From the NCBI GenBank assembly GCA_016793525.1, contig JAEUJT010000332.1, forward strand, positions 1-6,992: a stretch of DNA of 6,992 nt, given 5' to 3'. The translations under genes were made by a program, and so were the position numbers. This document shows, piece by piece, positions 1-6,688 of the stretch. Every line of letters starts with the position of its first letter. Position 1 is the stretch's first letter. Under the pieces are notes generated by a model. That model did no database searches and was not told the DNA's origin. It saw only the letters and a program-made list of their open reading frames with translations. The stretch is from Archangium sp. GTDB lineage: Bacteria > Myxococcota > Myxococcia > Myxococcales > Myxococcaceae.

Positions 1-1466
1 CGGGCGAAGCGCTCGGTCACGCAGCGGCGCACCATCGCCGACGCGCCCAGCTGCTTCGAGAAGTCGAGGCCGTCGGTGAAGTGAAAGTCGAGCAGCGTGC
101 CGCTCGCGTCGATGGGCTGCGCGCCGTCCAGCTCCAGGCGGCGGCCCAACGTGTCGTAGTGCTCGAAGGCGTAGCCGGGCGGGTTGATGAAGGTCGAATG
201 GCAACCGCCGCACGTGCCCGCGGTCGTCGTCGCCTCGTAGCGGCTTCGGTTGGTGCTCGGCCCCGGCCCTGTCGCGGTGATGGCCACGCCCTGCGCCGCC
301 GCCGGAGGGCTGCCCACGCGCTGGCACAGCACCTTCTCCAACACGAACACCCCGCGGAGCACCGGCGACGGGTTGCCCGGGTGCGCGTGCGTCGACAAGA
401 ACAGCGGCTGCGTCAACACGCCCGCGCGCTTCAGCGGGTCGAGCTGCACGCGCTGCCACTCGCTCGTACCGGTGAGGCCGTAGATGGGCGCGGTCGTGGC
501 GTCGACGAAGGCGTAGGGCTGGGTCAGCAGGTCGTTCACCGTGCCGCCCTGGCCGTCGAACACGATGGACTCGACGTAGCGGTCGAACGACTCCGCGAGC
601 GACGCGCGCATCGTGGCGTCGAAGCCGTCGGCCTCGAGCTTGCGCACCGTCTCCAGGCGCTCGACCTCGAACCACTGGCGGAAGAAGTGCAACACGCCGT
701 CGCGGCTCTCGGGCTGCGCGAGGAGGCGCTCGAGCTCGGCCTGCAGCCCTTCGTCGGTGTCGAGTTTCCCGTCGCGCGCGGCGTCGAGCAGCTCGTCGTC
801 AGGGCCGGCCGCGGTGACCAGGTACGAGAGCCGCGACGCGAGTGAGTACGCGTCGATGGTGGCGCTCGGCGCGTCACCGGGATCGACCGCGGGCACGTCG
901 AAGCGGTAGAGAAAGTCGGGCGTCAGCAGCACCGCCTCAAGCAGCAGCTGAACGCGCGCGCGGGCGTCGGTGCTTGCGGGCCCGGTGGCGCCGATGGTCA
1001 TGAAGTCGGCGACGTCTTCGTCGGTCGGAGGTCTCCGCCACGCGCGGCGCAGCACGTCGCGCAGCTTCTGCTCCGGGCACGCGGCGTTGTTCGCGGCACA
1101 CGTGTACGGAGCGCCCGCCCGCGTCACCGACGCTGACACGTCTTGCGCCGCCTGCAGCCACGCATCGACGAGCAGCGCGCTGGGCCCATTCGCCGCCGCG
1201 TCGTTGTCGAACCCATGCGGCTTGGTGTCGGCCGGGAGCGTCACCACCGGCAGCATCGCGCCAGGGAACAGCCGGGCCAGCGAACGCTGGTACTCCACCG
1301 CGGAGAGCCGACGAATCGGCGTCGCCGATGGATCCACCGACGTCGCGCCCGGCACCACGCCGCCGCCAGGGCCTTTGACCGGCGCCCGCTCCAGCGGCAG
1401 CACGCTCAGAATCCCGCCATCGCAGGCGCACAGGGCCAGGCAGCTCGACATCACGATGTGACGCAT
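1..1466 (-). CDS. DUF1592/DUF1588/DUF1585-type probable lipoprotein with a CxxCH motif (3' end cut by window)
   Basis: The reading frame is open from the ATG at 1466 down to the window edge, giving 488 residues. The domain order matches the multi-DUF family common in Planctomycetes and Myxococcota. IRRLSAVEYQRSL at 50-62 fits DUF1587, LRDVLRRAWRRPPTDED at 135-151 fits DUF1595, and DAYSLASRLSYLV at 205-217 opens DUF1592. RAGVLTQPLFLSTHAHPGNP at 347-366 is the hallmark of DUF1588. CGGCH at 419-423, followed by NPPGYAFEHYDTLGRR, closes DUF1588, and FSKQLGASAMVRRCV near the edge begins DUF1585, so few residues are probably missing. CGGCH could bind one c-type heme, but this is not established for the family. 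The N-terminus is a short lipoprotein-like signal (LCAC, lipidated Cys15) with an unusual Cys at -2. A second in-frame ATG at 1451 (MSSCLALCAC) is possible. No strong Shine-Dalgarno is visible. The gene is divergent from the lipoprotein/two-component unit. The molecular function of the family is not known to me; an envelope redox role is a guess. Confidence 0.93.
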   Translation of the reverse strand, partial: MRHIVMSSCLALCACDGGILSVLPLERAPVKGPGGGVVPGATSVDPSATPIRRLSAVEYQRSLARLFPGAMLPVVTLPADTKPHGFDNDAAANGPSALLVDAWLQAAQDVSASVTRAGAPYTCAANNAACPEQKLRDVLRRAWRRPPTDEDVADFMTIGATGPASTDARARVQLLLEAVLLTPDFLYRFDVPAVDPGDAPSATIDAYSLASRLSYLVTAAGPDDELLDAARDGKLDTDEGLQAELERLLAQPESRDGVLHFFRQWFEVERLETVRKLEADGFDATMRASLAESFDRYVESIVFDGQGGTVNDLLTQPYAFVDATTAPIYGLTGTSEWQRVQLDPLKRAGVLTQPLFLSTHAHPGNPSPVLRGVFVLEKVLCQRVGSPPAAAQGVAITATGPGPSTNRSRYEATTTAGTCGGCHSTFINPPGYAFEHYDTLGRRLELDGAQPIDASGTLLDFHFTDGLDFSKQLGASAMVRRCVTERFA

Positions 1467-1569
1467 GGCGGAGACGTTAGCAGCGCGACACCCGTCTCCA
1501 AGGGAGAGGTCGAACCACATCTGCACACAGGTGCATCTGGCTTCGTCCGCAACGAGAATGCGCGCCGAA
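1467..1569. promoter_or_regulatory. Divergent intergenic region, probable bidirectional promoter region
   Basis: This 103-base gap separates the starts of two divergent genes and must carry, or lie close to, promoters for both. I see no convincing -35/-10 pair or sigma-54 element. It holds three small symmetries: GGAGACG (1470-1476) with CGTCTCC (1493-1499); TCTCC (1495-1499) with GGAGA (1503-1507); and TGCAC (1522-1526) with GTGCA (1531-1535). These could be operator half-sites or chance. The regulatory role is inferred from position only. Confidence 0.45.
1470..1499. repeat. Inverted repeat, 7-base arms with a 16-base spacer
   Basis: GGAGACG at 1470-1476 is the exact reverse complement of CGTCTCC at 1493-1499, so the arm centres are 23 bases apart, about two helical turns. 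The left arm starts four bases upstream of the DUF1592-type gene's start codon, so it would fall in that gene's leader. It may be a dimeric repressor site, an mRNA hairpin, or chance in GC-rich DNA. The right arm also pairs with GGAGA at 1503-1507 to form an alternative 5-base stem with a 3-base loop. Confidence 0.35.
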
Positions 1570-3753
1570 ATGAGATCAGGTCCCTTCGTTGCCGTGTTGC
1601 TCGCCGTGACCGCGTGCGACGTGCCGCAGCTCACGCCGCGCGAACGCCGAGACGGGGGCGGGGCCGACGTGGCCAGCTTGACACTGTCAAGCCCGGCGGA
1701 GCGCGCGCGGGTCGGCGATACGGTGACGCTCGGCGTGGTCGCGCTCGACGCGGCGGATCAGCCGGTGGAGTCGCCGCCGCTGTCGTGGGTGGTGAGCGAC
1801 GAATACGTGCTGGTGGTCGACGCGGCTGGCGTGGGGCGAGCGCTCAAAGAGGGCTCGGTCACGGTGAGCGTGCGCGCCGGTGCCGTGACGTCGAACGAGA
1901 TTTCACTCGAGGTGCTGCCCAACGCCGGGGCCGGTCAGTTCTCGGTGCGCTTCGTCGAGCAGCGGGTGACGTTGAAGCGCGGCACGTCGCGGCCGGTGGT
2001 CGCCGAGGTGCGCGACGCCGCGGGGAACATTCGAAACGAAATCGTGCCCGTGTATCGACTCGAGCCCGACCCGGGCTGTTGTGCCTACGCCGACGGTTCG
2101 CTCACCGCGTCGGCGACCGGTGACGCCACGCTCATCGCGCGCACGCCCGAAGGAGCGGAAGGTCGGTTGAGTCTCTCCGCAGTCGACGCAGACGACGTGC
2201 TCGAGGTCGATTGGGTCGGCACCGCGTCGACGTTCGCCGCTGACCGCCGCGTTCCCATCGAGTGGGAGGTGCGCATGGCTGACCTCTCCAGCACCATTGG
2301 TGGTGGGTACCCCGTGGTGCCCGACACGCTCGAGCTCTTCGACGGAGAGACGAAGCTGCAAGACCTCGCGCTCCAGGCCGACGGAGGGCTGCCGGTGCTC
2401 GACGTCGCAGCGCGTGAAGACGGCACGGTGTTGCGCCTGTCGCTGCGGGCGACCCGGAGTGGAGCGACAGCGGTCAGCCGCGTGCGCGACGTCGTGGTGC
2501 GCCACCCGCGCGACGGCGGTTCCCCAGACGCAGGTTGGGCGAACGTCGGCGTGGCGCAGGTCGACGACGACGCGTGGGACCACCAGCTGCTCATCGACGA
2601 CGCCGGCGTGCCGTGGGTCGTGTACCGCCGCGAAGCCAACGCCGTTCGTGTCAATCGCCTCAACATGACCACCAACCGCTGGGAGCGCGCCGCGCGCAGT
2701 GTGAACGGCGCTGACCGGCCGACCCGCGCCGAGCTGACCGCGATGGATGCCGGGCGCTTGTCCGACGGCGGGTATCCCTCGTTCCGCGAAGAGGTCGACG
2801 CGCTCAACACCCACGTCTTCAGCGTGCAGTACAACTACTGGCCGCGGCTGTGGGCCACCGCACCGTCGATGGCCTTCGACGGACAGGGCCGCGCGGTCGT
2901 GGTCTTCGGCGAAGAGCAGCCCGACGACAGCTTCGGGCTCGGCGCGGCGCTGAACGACCGGTGGAACATTCGGGTGAAGCGGCTCGACGTCGGCGGCACC
3001 ACCTGGAATTTCCTCGGCGGCGCGCTGGAGTCGGTGTCGACCGAAGATTGCCGCGTGGCGCAGCTGGCCATCGACCCGTCGAACGGCGCGCCGGTGGTGG
3101 CGATGGGCTGCCTCGACGTCATCACCGGCATGGTGGGCGTCGAAGCGGCGACCTGGAGCGACGCGACGCAGGCCTGGGCGCGCTGGGGCTCGAAGCTCCC
3201 GGTGTCGATGCGTCAACGTGAGGTGCGCGGCGCGGTGTTCGATGGGCCCGATTCACTCCGCCTCGCCATCGATGAAGAGGGCGTGGCGACGACCTGGCGG
3301 CTGTCGCGCTCCGGCATGTGGACTCAGTCTCCTCCCGCTCCGGCCGCGACCGTGGTGGGCACGCCCGCGCGGCTCGCCGCCGGTGGAGCGCCCATCGGCG
3401 ACGGCGTGGTCTCGGTGGGCTCTGGCTCGGGGTGGAGCCGCTTGGGCGACATCGTCGACGAGCAGCCGCTGGCGTGGGCGGCGGATCCACGCGTGGCGCT
3501 GGGCCGGAATGACGCGCTCGTGGTGGCGTGGCGCGAAGGCGACCCGCGCATCAACCTCGACCTGCACGTCTCGCGGTGGAACGCCGAGCAGCTCACGTGG
3601 GACCGGCTCGGCGCGCGGCTCGACTTCAGCATCGACGCCATGGCCCTGTACCACTCGGTGGCCACCGGCCCGACGGGCACCGTCTACGCCTCGTGGAGCG
3701 AGATGCAGGCGAACGGCTCGCCTCGCCTCCGCGTGGTGCGCAAGCGAGAGTGA
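1570..3753 (+). CDS. Lipoprotein with Ig-like (Big-2-like) domains and a propeller-like C-terminal half
   Basis: The 727-residue product begins with a compact lipoprotein signal, MRSGPFVAVLLAVTAC, whose lipobox VTAC puts the lipidated cysteine at 16. This is why I chose the ATG at 1570. An ATG at 1558 adds only MRAE. The frame is open back to 1465, but that longer start would bury the signal peptide and overlap the divergent start codon. Residues 36-115 read as a group-2 bacterial Ig-like domain, with SLTLS, GDTVTLGVVALD, then SWVVSDE and a G-containing turn before SVTVSVRAG. Residues 122-205 and 210-311 look like further beta-sandwich units. From about 323 on there are roughly six repeats of the pattern A-x-D-x-x-G-x-x-V-V-x-W/F, then a strand and W-x-x-L-G, for example IDDAGVPWVVYRRE at 342-355 and ALVVAWREGD at 649-658; this suggests a beta-propeller. 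C170 and C171 are adjacent cysteines. The product should sit in the cell envelope. Its stop codon overlaps the next start (TGATG), so it is probably co-translated with the response regulator. Ligand and exact role are unknown. Confidence 0.88.
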   Translation: MRSGPFVAVLLAVTACDVPQLTPRERRDGGGADVASLTLSSPAERARVGDTVTLGVVALDAADQPVESPPLSWVVSDEYVLVVDAAGVGRALKEGSVTVSVRAGAVTSNEISLEVLPNAGAGQFSVRFVEQRVTLKRGTSRPVVAEVRDAAGNIRNEIVPVYRLEPDPGCCAYADGSLTASATGDATLIARTPEGAEGRLSLSAVDADDVLEVDWVGTASTFAADRRVPIEWEVRMADLSSTIGGGYPVVPDTLELFDGETKLQDLALQADGGLPVLDVAAREDGTVLRLSLRATRSGATAVSRVRDVVVRHPRDGGSPDAGWANVGVAQVDDDAWDHQLLIDDAGVPWVVYRREANAVRVNRLNMTTNRWERAARSVNGADRPTRAELTAMDAGRLSDGGYPSFREEVDALNTHVFSVQYNYWPRLWATAPSMAFDGQGRAVVVFGEEQPDDSFGLGAALNDRWNIRVKRLDVGGTTWNFLGGALESVSTEDCRVAQLAIDPSNGAPVVAMGCLDVITGMVGVEAATWSDATQAWARWGSKLPVSMRQREVRGAVFDGPDSLRLAIDEEGVATTWRLSRSGMWTQSPPAPAATVVGTPARLAAGGAPIGDGVVSVGSGSGWSRLGDIVDEQPLAWAADPRVALGRNDALVVAWREGDPRINLDLHVSRWNAEQLTWDRLGARLDFSIDAMALYHSVATGPTGTVYASWSEMQANGSPRLRVVRKRE

Positions 3754-4469
3754 TGGGCATGCCCGCTCCGATTCGCCGGCTGTTGGTCATCGACGACGAC
3801 GCGGCGCTGACCTCGGTGCTGGTCAGCTTCCTCGAGGAAGAAGGCTATTCCGTCGCCACCGCGGTGAATGGGCTCGAGGGGCTGAAGCGCTTCAAGGCCG
3901 AGCCGCCCGACTTGGTCGTGCTCGATGTGTTGATGCCGGAGATGGACGGCCTCGAGGTCTGCCGGCGGATCCGCGCGCAGTCGCGAGTGCCCATCATTCT
4001 GCTCACTTCGCGCAACGACGAGGTCGACCGCGTCACCGGCTTGGAGACCGGTGCCGACGACTACGTCACCAAGCCGTTTTCGTTGCGCGAGCTCGGTGCG
4101 CGGATCCGCGCCATCGGCCGCCGGTTGGAGGCGCCTGCCACGCTGGAGATCGCGCCCTCGAGTGACCGGGTTGAAGTTGGGGCGCTCGTCGTCGACCTCG
4201 CCCGCTTCGAGGTGCAGTGGAGCGGCACGCGCGTCGAGCTCACGCGCTCCGAGTTGCTGGTGCTGGCGGCGCTGGCCCGGCGACCTGGTTTCGCGCTGTC
4301 GCGTGACCGGCTGCTCGACCTGGCCAAAGGTGACGAGACGGTGGTGACCGAGCGCACGGTTGACACGTTCATCAAGCGCATTCGCAAGAAGTTGAACGCG
4401 GCGGGGCGAGCGTTCGACGAAATCGAGACCGTCATCGGCGTCGGGTACCGCTACCGGGCGCCCGAGTGA
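3753..4469 (+). CDS. OmpR/PhoB-family two-component response regulator
   Basis: This 238-residue cytoplasmic protein is a typical OmpR/PhoB-class DNA-binding regulator at the usual family length. The receiver domain (about 8-120) has the acidic pocket in VIDDD (D14, D15), the phospho-acceptor D58 in LVVLDVLMPEMDG, the switch residues T85 (LLTS) and Y104, and K107 in KPF. After a linker of about 20 residues, a winged-helix domain (about 138-236) carries VELTRSELLVLAALARRPG, the recognition-helix region TERTVDTFIKRIRKKL, and the closing wing GVGYRYR. All catalytic positions are present, so it should be phosphorylated by the kinase encoded next. The ATG at 3753 shares one base with the preceding TGA. 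A second ATG at 3759 (MPAPIRR) has better spacing, about eight bases, from GAGAG at 3746-3750, so the true start may be six bases later. Translational coupling to the lipoprotein gene is likely. Target genes cannot be read from the sequence, though a direct repeat downstream of the kinase gene is a candidate site. Confidence 0.97.
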   Translation: MGMPAPIRRLLVIDDDAALTSVLVSFLEEEGYSVATAVNGLEGLKRFKAEPPDLVVLDVLMPEMDGLEVCRRIRAQSRVPIILLTSRNDEVDRVTGLETGADDYVTKPFSLRELGARIRAIGRRLEAPATLEIAPSSDRVEVGALVVDLARFEVQWSGTRVELTRSELLVLAALARRPGFALSRDRLLDLAKGDETVVTERTVDTFIKRIRKKLNAAGRAFDEIETVIGVGYRYRAPE

Positions 4470-5914
4470 GGAGCGCGCGCGCCGCCATCGTGCTCGCCGC
4501 GCTGGCGCTCGTACTGGTGCCGCTCGCTGCGATGTTGACTGCGTGGAGTTATGAGCAGTGGTTGATCGGCGACACGCGTGACGAGCTCGCCGACGTGGCC
4601 GGCGAAGCTCAGCGCGGCGGAGCAGAGCCAGCGGGGCTGGAAGCGTTGGCGCGAGGGCACGACGTCATCATCCGCGTGGTGCAGCCCGACGGCGCGCTGG
4701 CGTTGACCGCTGGAGACCCGGAGTCGGGCGCCTGGGTTCGAGGAGCGGTGGAGGTGGTGGGCGACGCGCTCTCGGTGCTGCGCGGCCCACGTGAGTCGTG
4801 GCTCACGGCCGACGGCGAACGAGGTCCGCTCGACGAGCGCTCCGAGGTGAGCGCGGCGCTGCGCGGCCAGTCTGACTTCGCGGTCTACACGTCGAGCAGC
4901 GGCGAGACAGTCGAGCTGTCATGGGCCGCTCCGCTGCGCGATGGCCGCGTGGTCGTGGTGTCGAAGGCGTCGCACCGCTTCGTGCGCCGCTTACTGTCGC
5001 TCCAACGAGAGATGGTGCGCATCACGCTGTACCAAGCCTTCGCCGCGCTCGTATTCGCGGTGGCGCTGGGGCGGTGGCTCGTGGGGCCCCTGGAGCGCCT
5101 GGCCAGGGCGGCCGCGAAGTACCCAGTCGAGTCACTGGCCATTCCCGACGTGCTCGACCGAAGAGACGAAGTGGGTCAGTTGTCTCGCGCTTTGTCTCAA
5201 CTTACGACGACGCTCGAGGCGCGGAGGAAAGAAGCGGTCGACGTGGCCGCCGAGCTTGCGCATGAGTTCAAGAACCCGCTCGCCACCATCGCCGCAGCTG
5301 CCGAACATCTCGGGTCGACGCGCGAGCTCACGCCGGAGAAGCGGCAGATGTTGGCGACGGCTTCGGCCTCGGCGGCGCAGCGGCTGCTGGTCACCACCGA
5401 GGCGCTGTTGGCCTTGGCACGTCTCGAGGCCTCGCTGCCTCAGGCGCCCCACGAGCGCGTGCCCTACGGCCCGCTGCTCGAGCGGATTGTGGCGGAGTAC
5501 CGCGCGGATCCACGCCACGACGGGGTGACCTTCACGCTGCGCACCGACGGTGTCGGCGACGTGTTCATCATTTCTCCCGCGTGGGAGCGGTTGCTCCACA
5601 ACCTGTTCGACAACGCCGCGGTGCACGCGCGTGCGGGTTCCGGAGTGCCCACGGTCACCGTCACGGCGACCCGCTCGGCACACGACGTCGTCACCACGGT
5701 AGAGGACTCCGGGCCAGGCGTCTCCGACGGCAACCGCGACAAGATTTTCCGCCGCTTCTTCACCGTGCGTCCCGCTGGGCAGCCGACTGGCACCGGGTTG
5801 GGCTTGAGCATCGTGCAGGCCGTCGCCGAGGCCCACGGCGCGCGCGTCGAGCTCGTCTCCCCGCCCGGCACCGGCGCGGTATTTCAGGTGACGTTGCCGG
5901 TGCTTCACCCGTAG
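4466..5914 (+). CDS. HAMP-domain sensor histidine kinase
   Basis: This 482-residue inner-membrane kinase is the probable partner of the regulator just upstream. It starts at a GTG whose GTGA overlaps the regulator's TGA by four bases. TM1 spans about 4-27. An extracytoplasmic sensor region of about 155 residues follows (30-183), including DVIIRVVQPDGALAL (66-80) and the stretch ALRGQSDFAVYTSSSGETVE; its layout recalls CreC/ChvG-type sensors, but I assign no named fold. TM2 is about 186-206. The HAMP domain covers about 207-258, with P208 and DEVGQLSRAL. The HisKA H-box is AELAHEFKNP with phospho-accepting H266. The ATPase domain shows the N-box LLHNLFDNA (N379, N383), the G1 box DSGPGVS (414-420), the F-box IFRRFF (427-432) and the G2 box GTGLGLS (442-448). 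All catalytic boxes are intact, so it should be an active kinase. There is no PAS or GAF domain, so sensing is most likely through the extracytoplasmic region. The signal is unknown; the co-encoded lipoprotein is a candidate partner. Confidence 0.97.
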   Translation: MRSARAAIVLAALALVLVPLAAMLTAWSYEQWLIGDTRDELADVAGEAQRGGAEPAGLEALARGHDVIIRVVQPDGALALTAGDPESGAWVRGAVEVVGDALSVLRGPRESWLTADGERGPLDERSEVSAALRGQSDFAVYTSSSGETVELSWAAPLRDGRVVVVSKASHRFVRRLLSLQREMVRITLYQAFAALVFAVALGRWLVGPLERLARAAAKYPVESLAIPDVLDRRDEVGQLSRALSQLTTTLEARRKEAVDVAAELAHEFKNPLATIAAAAEHLGSTRELTPEKRQMLATASASAAQRLLVTTEALLALARLEASLPQAPHERVPYGPLLERIVAEYRADPRHDGVTFTLRTDGVGDVFIISPAWERLLHNLFDNAAVHARAGSGVPTVTVTATRSAHDVVTTVEDSGPGVSDGNRDKIFRRFFTVRPAGQPTGTGLGLSIVQAVAEAHGARVELVSPPGTGAVFQVTLPVLHP

Positions 5915-5931
5915 CCACACCGCTGCCACAC
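5914..5931 (+). repeat. Tandem direct repeat GCCACAC-N4-GCCACAC, possible OmpR/PhoB-type binding site
   Basis: Two identical heptamers, GCCACAC at 5914-5920 and 5925-5931, are separated by CGCT, so the repeat unit is 11 bases, one helical turn. That is the geometry of Pho-box-like sites, where OmpR/PhoB-family winged-helix domains bind head to tail. The first copy begins at the last base of the kinase stop codon and the pair lies about 65-80 bases before the next gene's start. It could be an autoregulatory or target site of the neighbouring regulator. A chance repeat is not excluded. Confidence 0.35.
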
Positions 5932-5995
5932 GAAGTCCCTCGACGATTCACGCCGCATTCCGATTCCAGCCGTGGGCGCGCGAGATGGTTCGCTC
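5915..5995 (+). promoter_or_regulatory. Intergenic gap between the kinase gene and the membrane-protein gene
   Basis: This 81-base gap breaks the run of overlapping genes and is a plausible site for a second promoter. It carries the GCCACAC pair and two copies of CGATTC (5944-5949 and 5961-5966), which are 17 bases apart start to start. I see no GC stem followed by a T-run, so there is no recognisable intrinsic terminator and read-through from the kinase gene remains possible. No clear -35/-10 boxes are visible. Confidence 0.3.
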
Positions 5996-6688
5996 ATGAC
6001 CAAGACACAGCGGTGGGACACGGTGATTCTGGCGGTGGGCGGCCTGGTGTTGTGGGCCCTCGGGGCGCTTTTTCTCTGGAGAGACCTCGACGTGCCGCCC
6101 GAGGCGTTTCTCGGCGTGCTGTCGCTGGCGGCGGCGGTGGCGGCCATCAAGAAGCTCCCCGACGGCTGGAGCTGGGTAGGGCCCGCGGGGTTGCTCGCGG
6201 TCGGCGTCATCGCGGGCGCGTGGTTCGTGATGCTGCGCTCCATCGTGTTGCTGCCCGCGCTCGGCGTCATCGTCACCGCCACCGTCGTCGCGCTGGCGCG
6301 CTCGACCTCGGAGCACAAAATTCAGCGGCTCTTGCTCTGGTACGGGCTCACCGTGTCGGTGCTGGCCTTCTCCGGCGCGCTGTACTTCCACGTGTTCTCG
6401 GTGCGGCTGTTGGCCGATGAGGTGGGCCGCGCGCTCATTCTCTCCTTCGCGTGGCTCGGGTTCGGAGTGGCCTTGGTGACGCGTGGCACGAAACACGGTG
6501 AGTCATTCCCCCGCGACGCCGGCTTCGCCACGCTGCTCGTCGCTGTGTCGAAGGTCGTCTTCTACGACACCACGCACCTCGCGGGCCCGCTGCGAATCGC
6601 CGCGCTGGTGGGTGGCGGCGCGGTGCTGCTGCTCGGCGCGATGTTGGCCAACCGCCGTGGTGAGGCGCGCGTCGAGGCGCTGTCGTGA
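5996..6688 (+). CDS. Small polytopic membrane protein, resembling the C-terminal end of DUF2339 proteins
   Basis: This 230-residue protein is almost entirely hydrophobic, with seven or eight predicted membrane segments at about 8-28, 36-52, 61-78, 80-102, 112-134, 144-164, 175-190 and 197-218. The last third resembles the C-terminus of DUF2339 membrane proteins: a W-x-x-F/G-x-x-L helix (LSFAWLGFGVALVTRG, 149-164), then KVVFYDTTHLAGPLR (186-200), then a glycine-rich helix ending in NRR. Typical DUF2339 proteins are several hundred residues longer, so this would be a minimal version; I recognised the family by motif only. I chose the ATG at 5996. A GTG at 5972 in the same frame would add eight hydrophilic residues, MGARDGSL. 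GAGATGG at 5982-5988 is a weak ribosome-binding candidate. The gene overlaps the next one by GTGA, so the two form an operon. Function is unknown; DUF2339 proteins are generally uncharacterised. Confidence 0.85.
   Translation: MTKTQRWDTVILAVGGLVLWALGALFLWRDLDVPPEAFLGVLSLAAAVAAIKKLPDGWSWVGPAGLLAVGVIAGAWFVMLRSIVLLPALGVIVTATVVALARSTSEHKIQRLLLWYGLTVSVLAFSGALYFHVFSVRLLADEVGRALILSFAWLGFGVALVTRGTKHGESFPRDAGFATLLVAVSKVVFYDTTHLAGPLRIAALVGGGAVLLLGAMLANRRGEARVEALS

Noticed and set aside
81..845. A 254-codon open frame on the plus strand
   Set aside because: It is antisense to the well-supported DUF1592-type gene, is composed mainly of Arg, Ala, Val and His, and has no domain or signal.
1538..1551. Possible sigma-54 promoter (GG...GC) before the lipoprotein gene
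   Set aside because: The GG and GC elements are separated by 8 bases, not the required 10, and the flanking consensus is poor.
1465..1569. Upstream extension of the lipoprotein to the ATG at 1465
   Set aside because: It would place 35 hydrophilic residues before a clear lipoprotein signal peptide and overlap the divergent gene's start codon; the start at 1570 (or 1558) fits better.
1903..3216. A 437-codon open frame on the minus strand
   Set aside because: It lies wholly inside the lipoprotein gene. Its translation is rich in His, Arg and Ala with no recognisable domain, as expected for an antisense shadow in GC-rich codon-biased DNA.
3528..3752. Upstream extension of the response regulator frame to 3528
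   Set aside because: The extra residues are Arg/Ala/Pro-rich shadow of the lipoprotein's last 75 codons; the receiver domain begins normally just after the ATG at 3753/3759.
5915..5995. Intrinsic terminator after the kinase gene
   Set aside because: I found no stable GC-rich stem followed by a run of T; only direct repeats are visible.
5581..6420. A 279-codon plus-strand frame spanning the kinase end and the membrane gene
   Set aside because: It crosses two supported genes out of frame and its translation is low-complexity Arg/Gly/Ala/His sequence.
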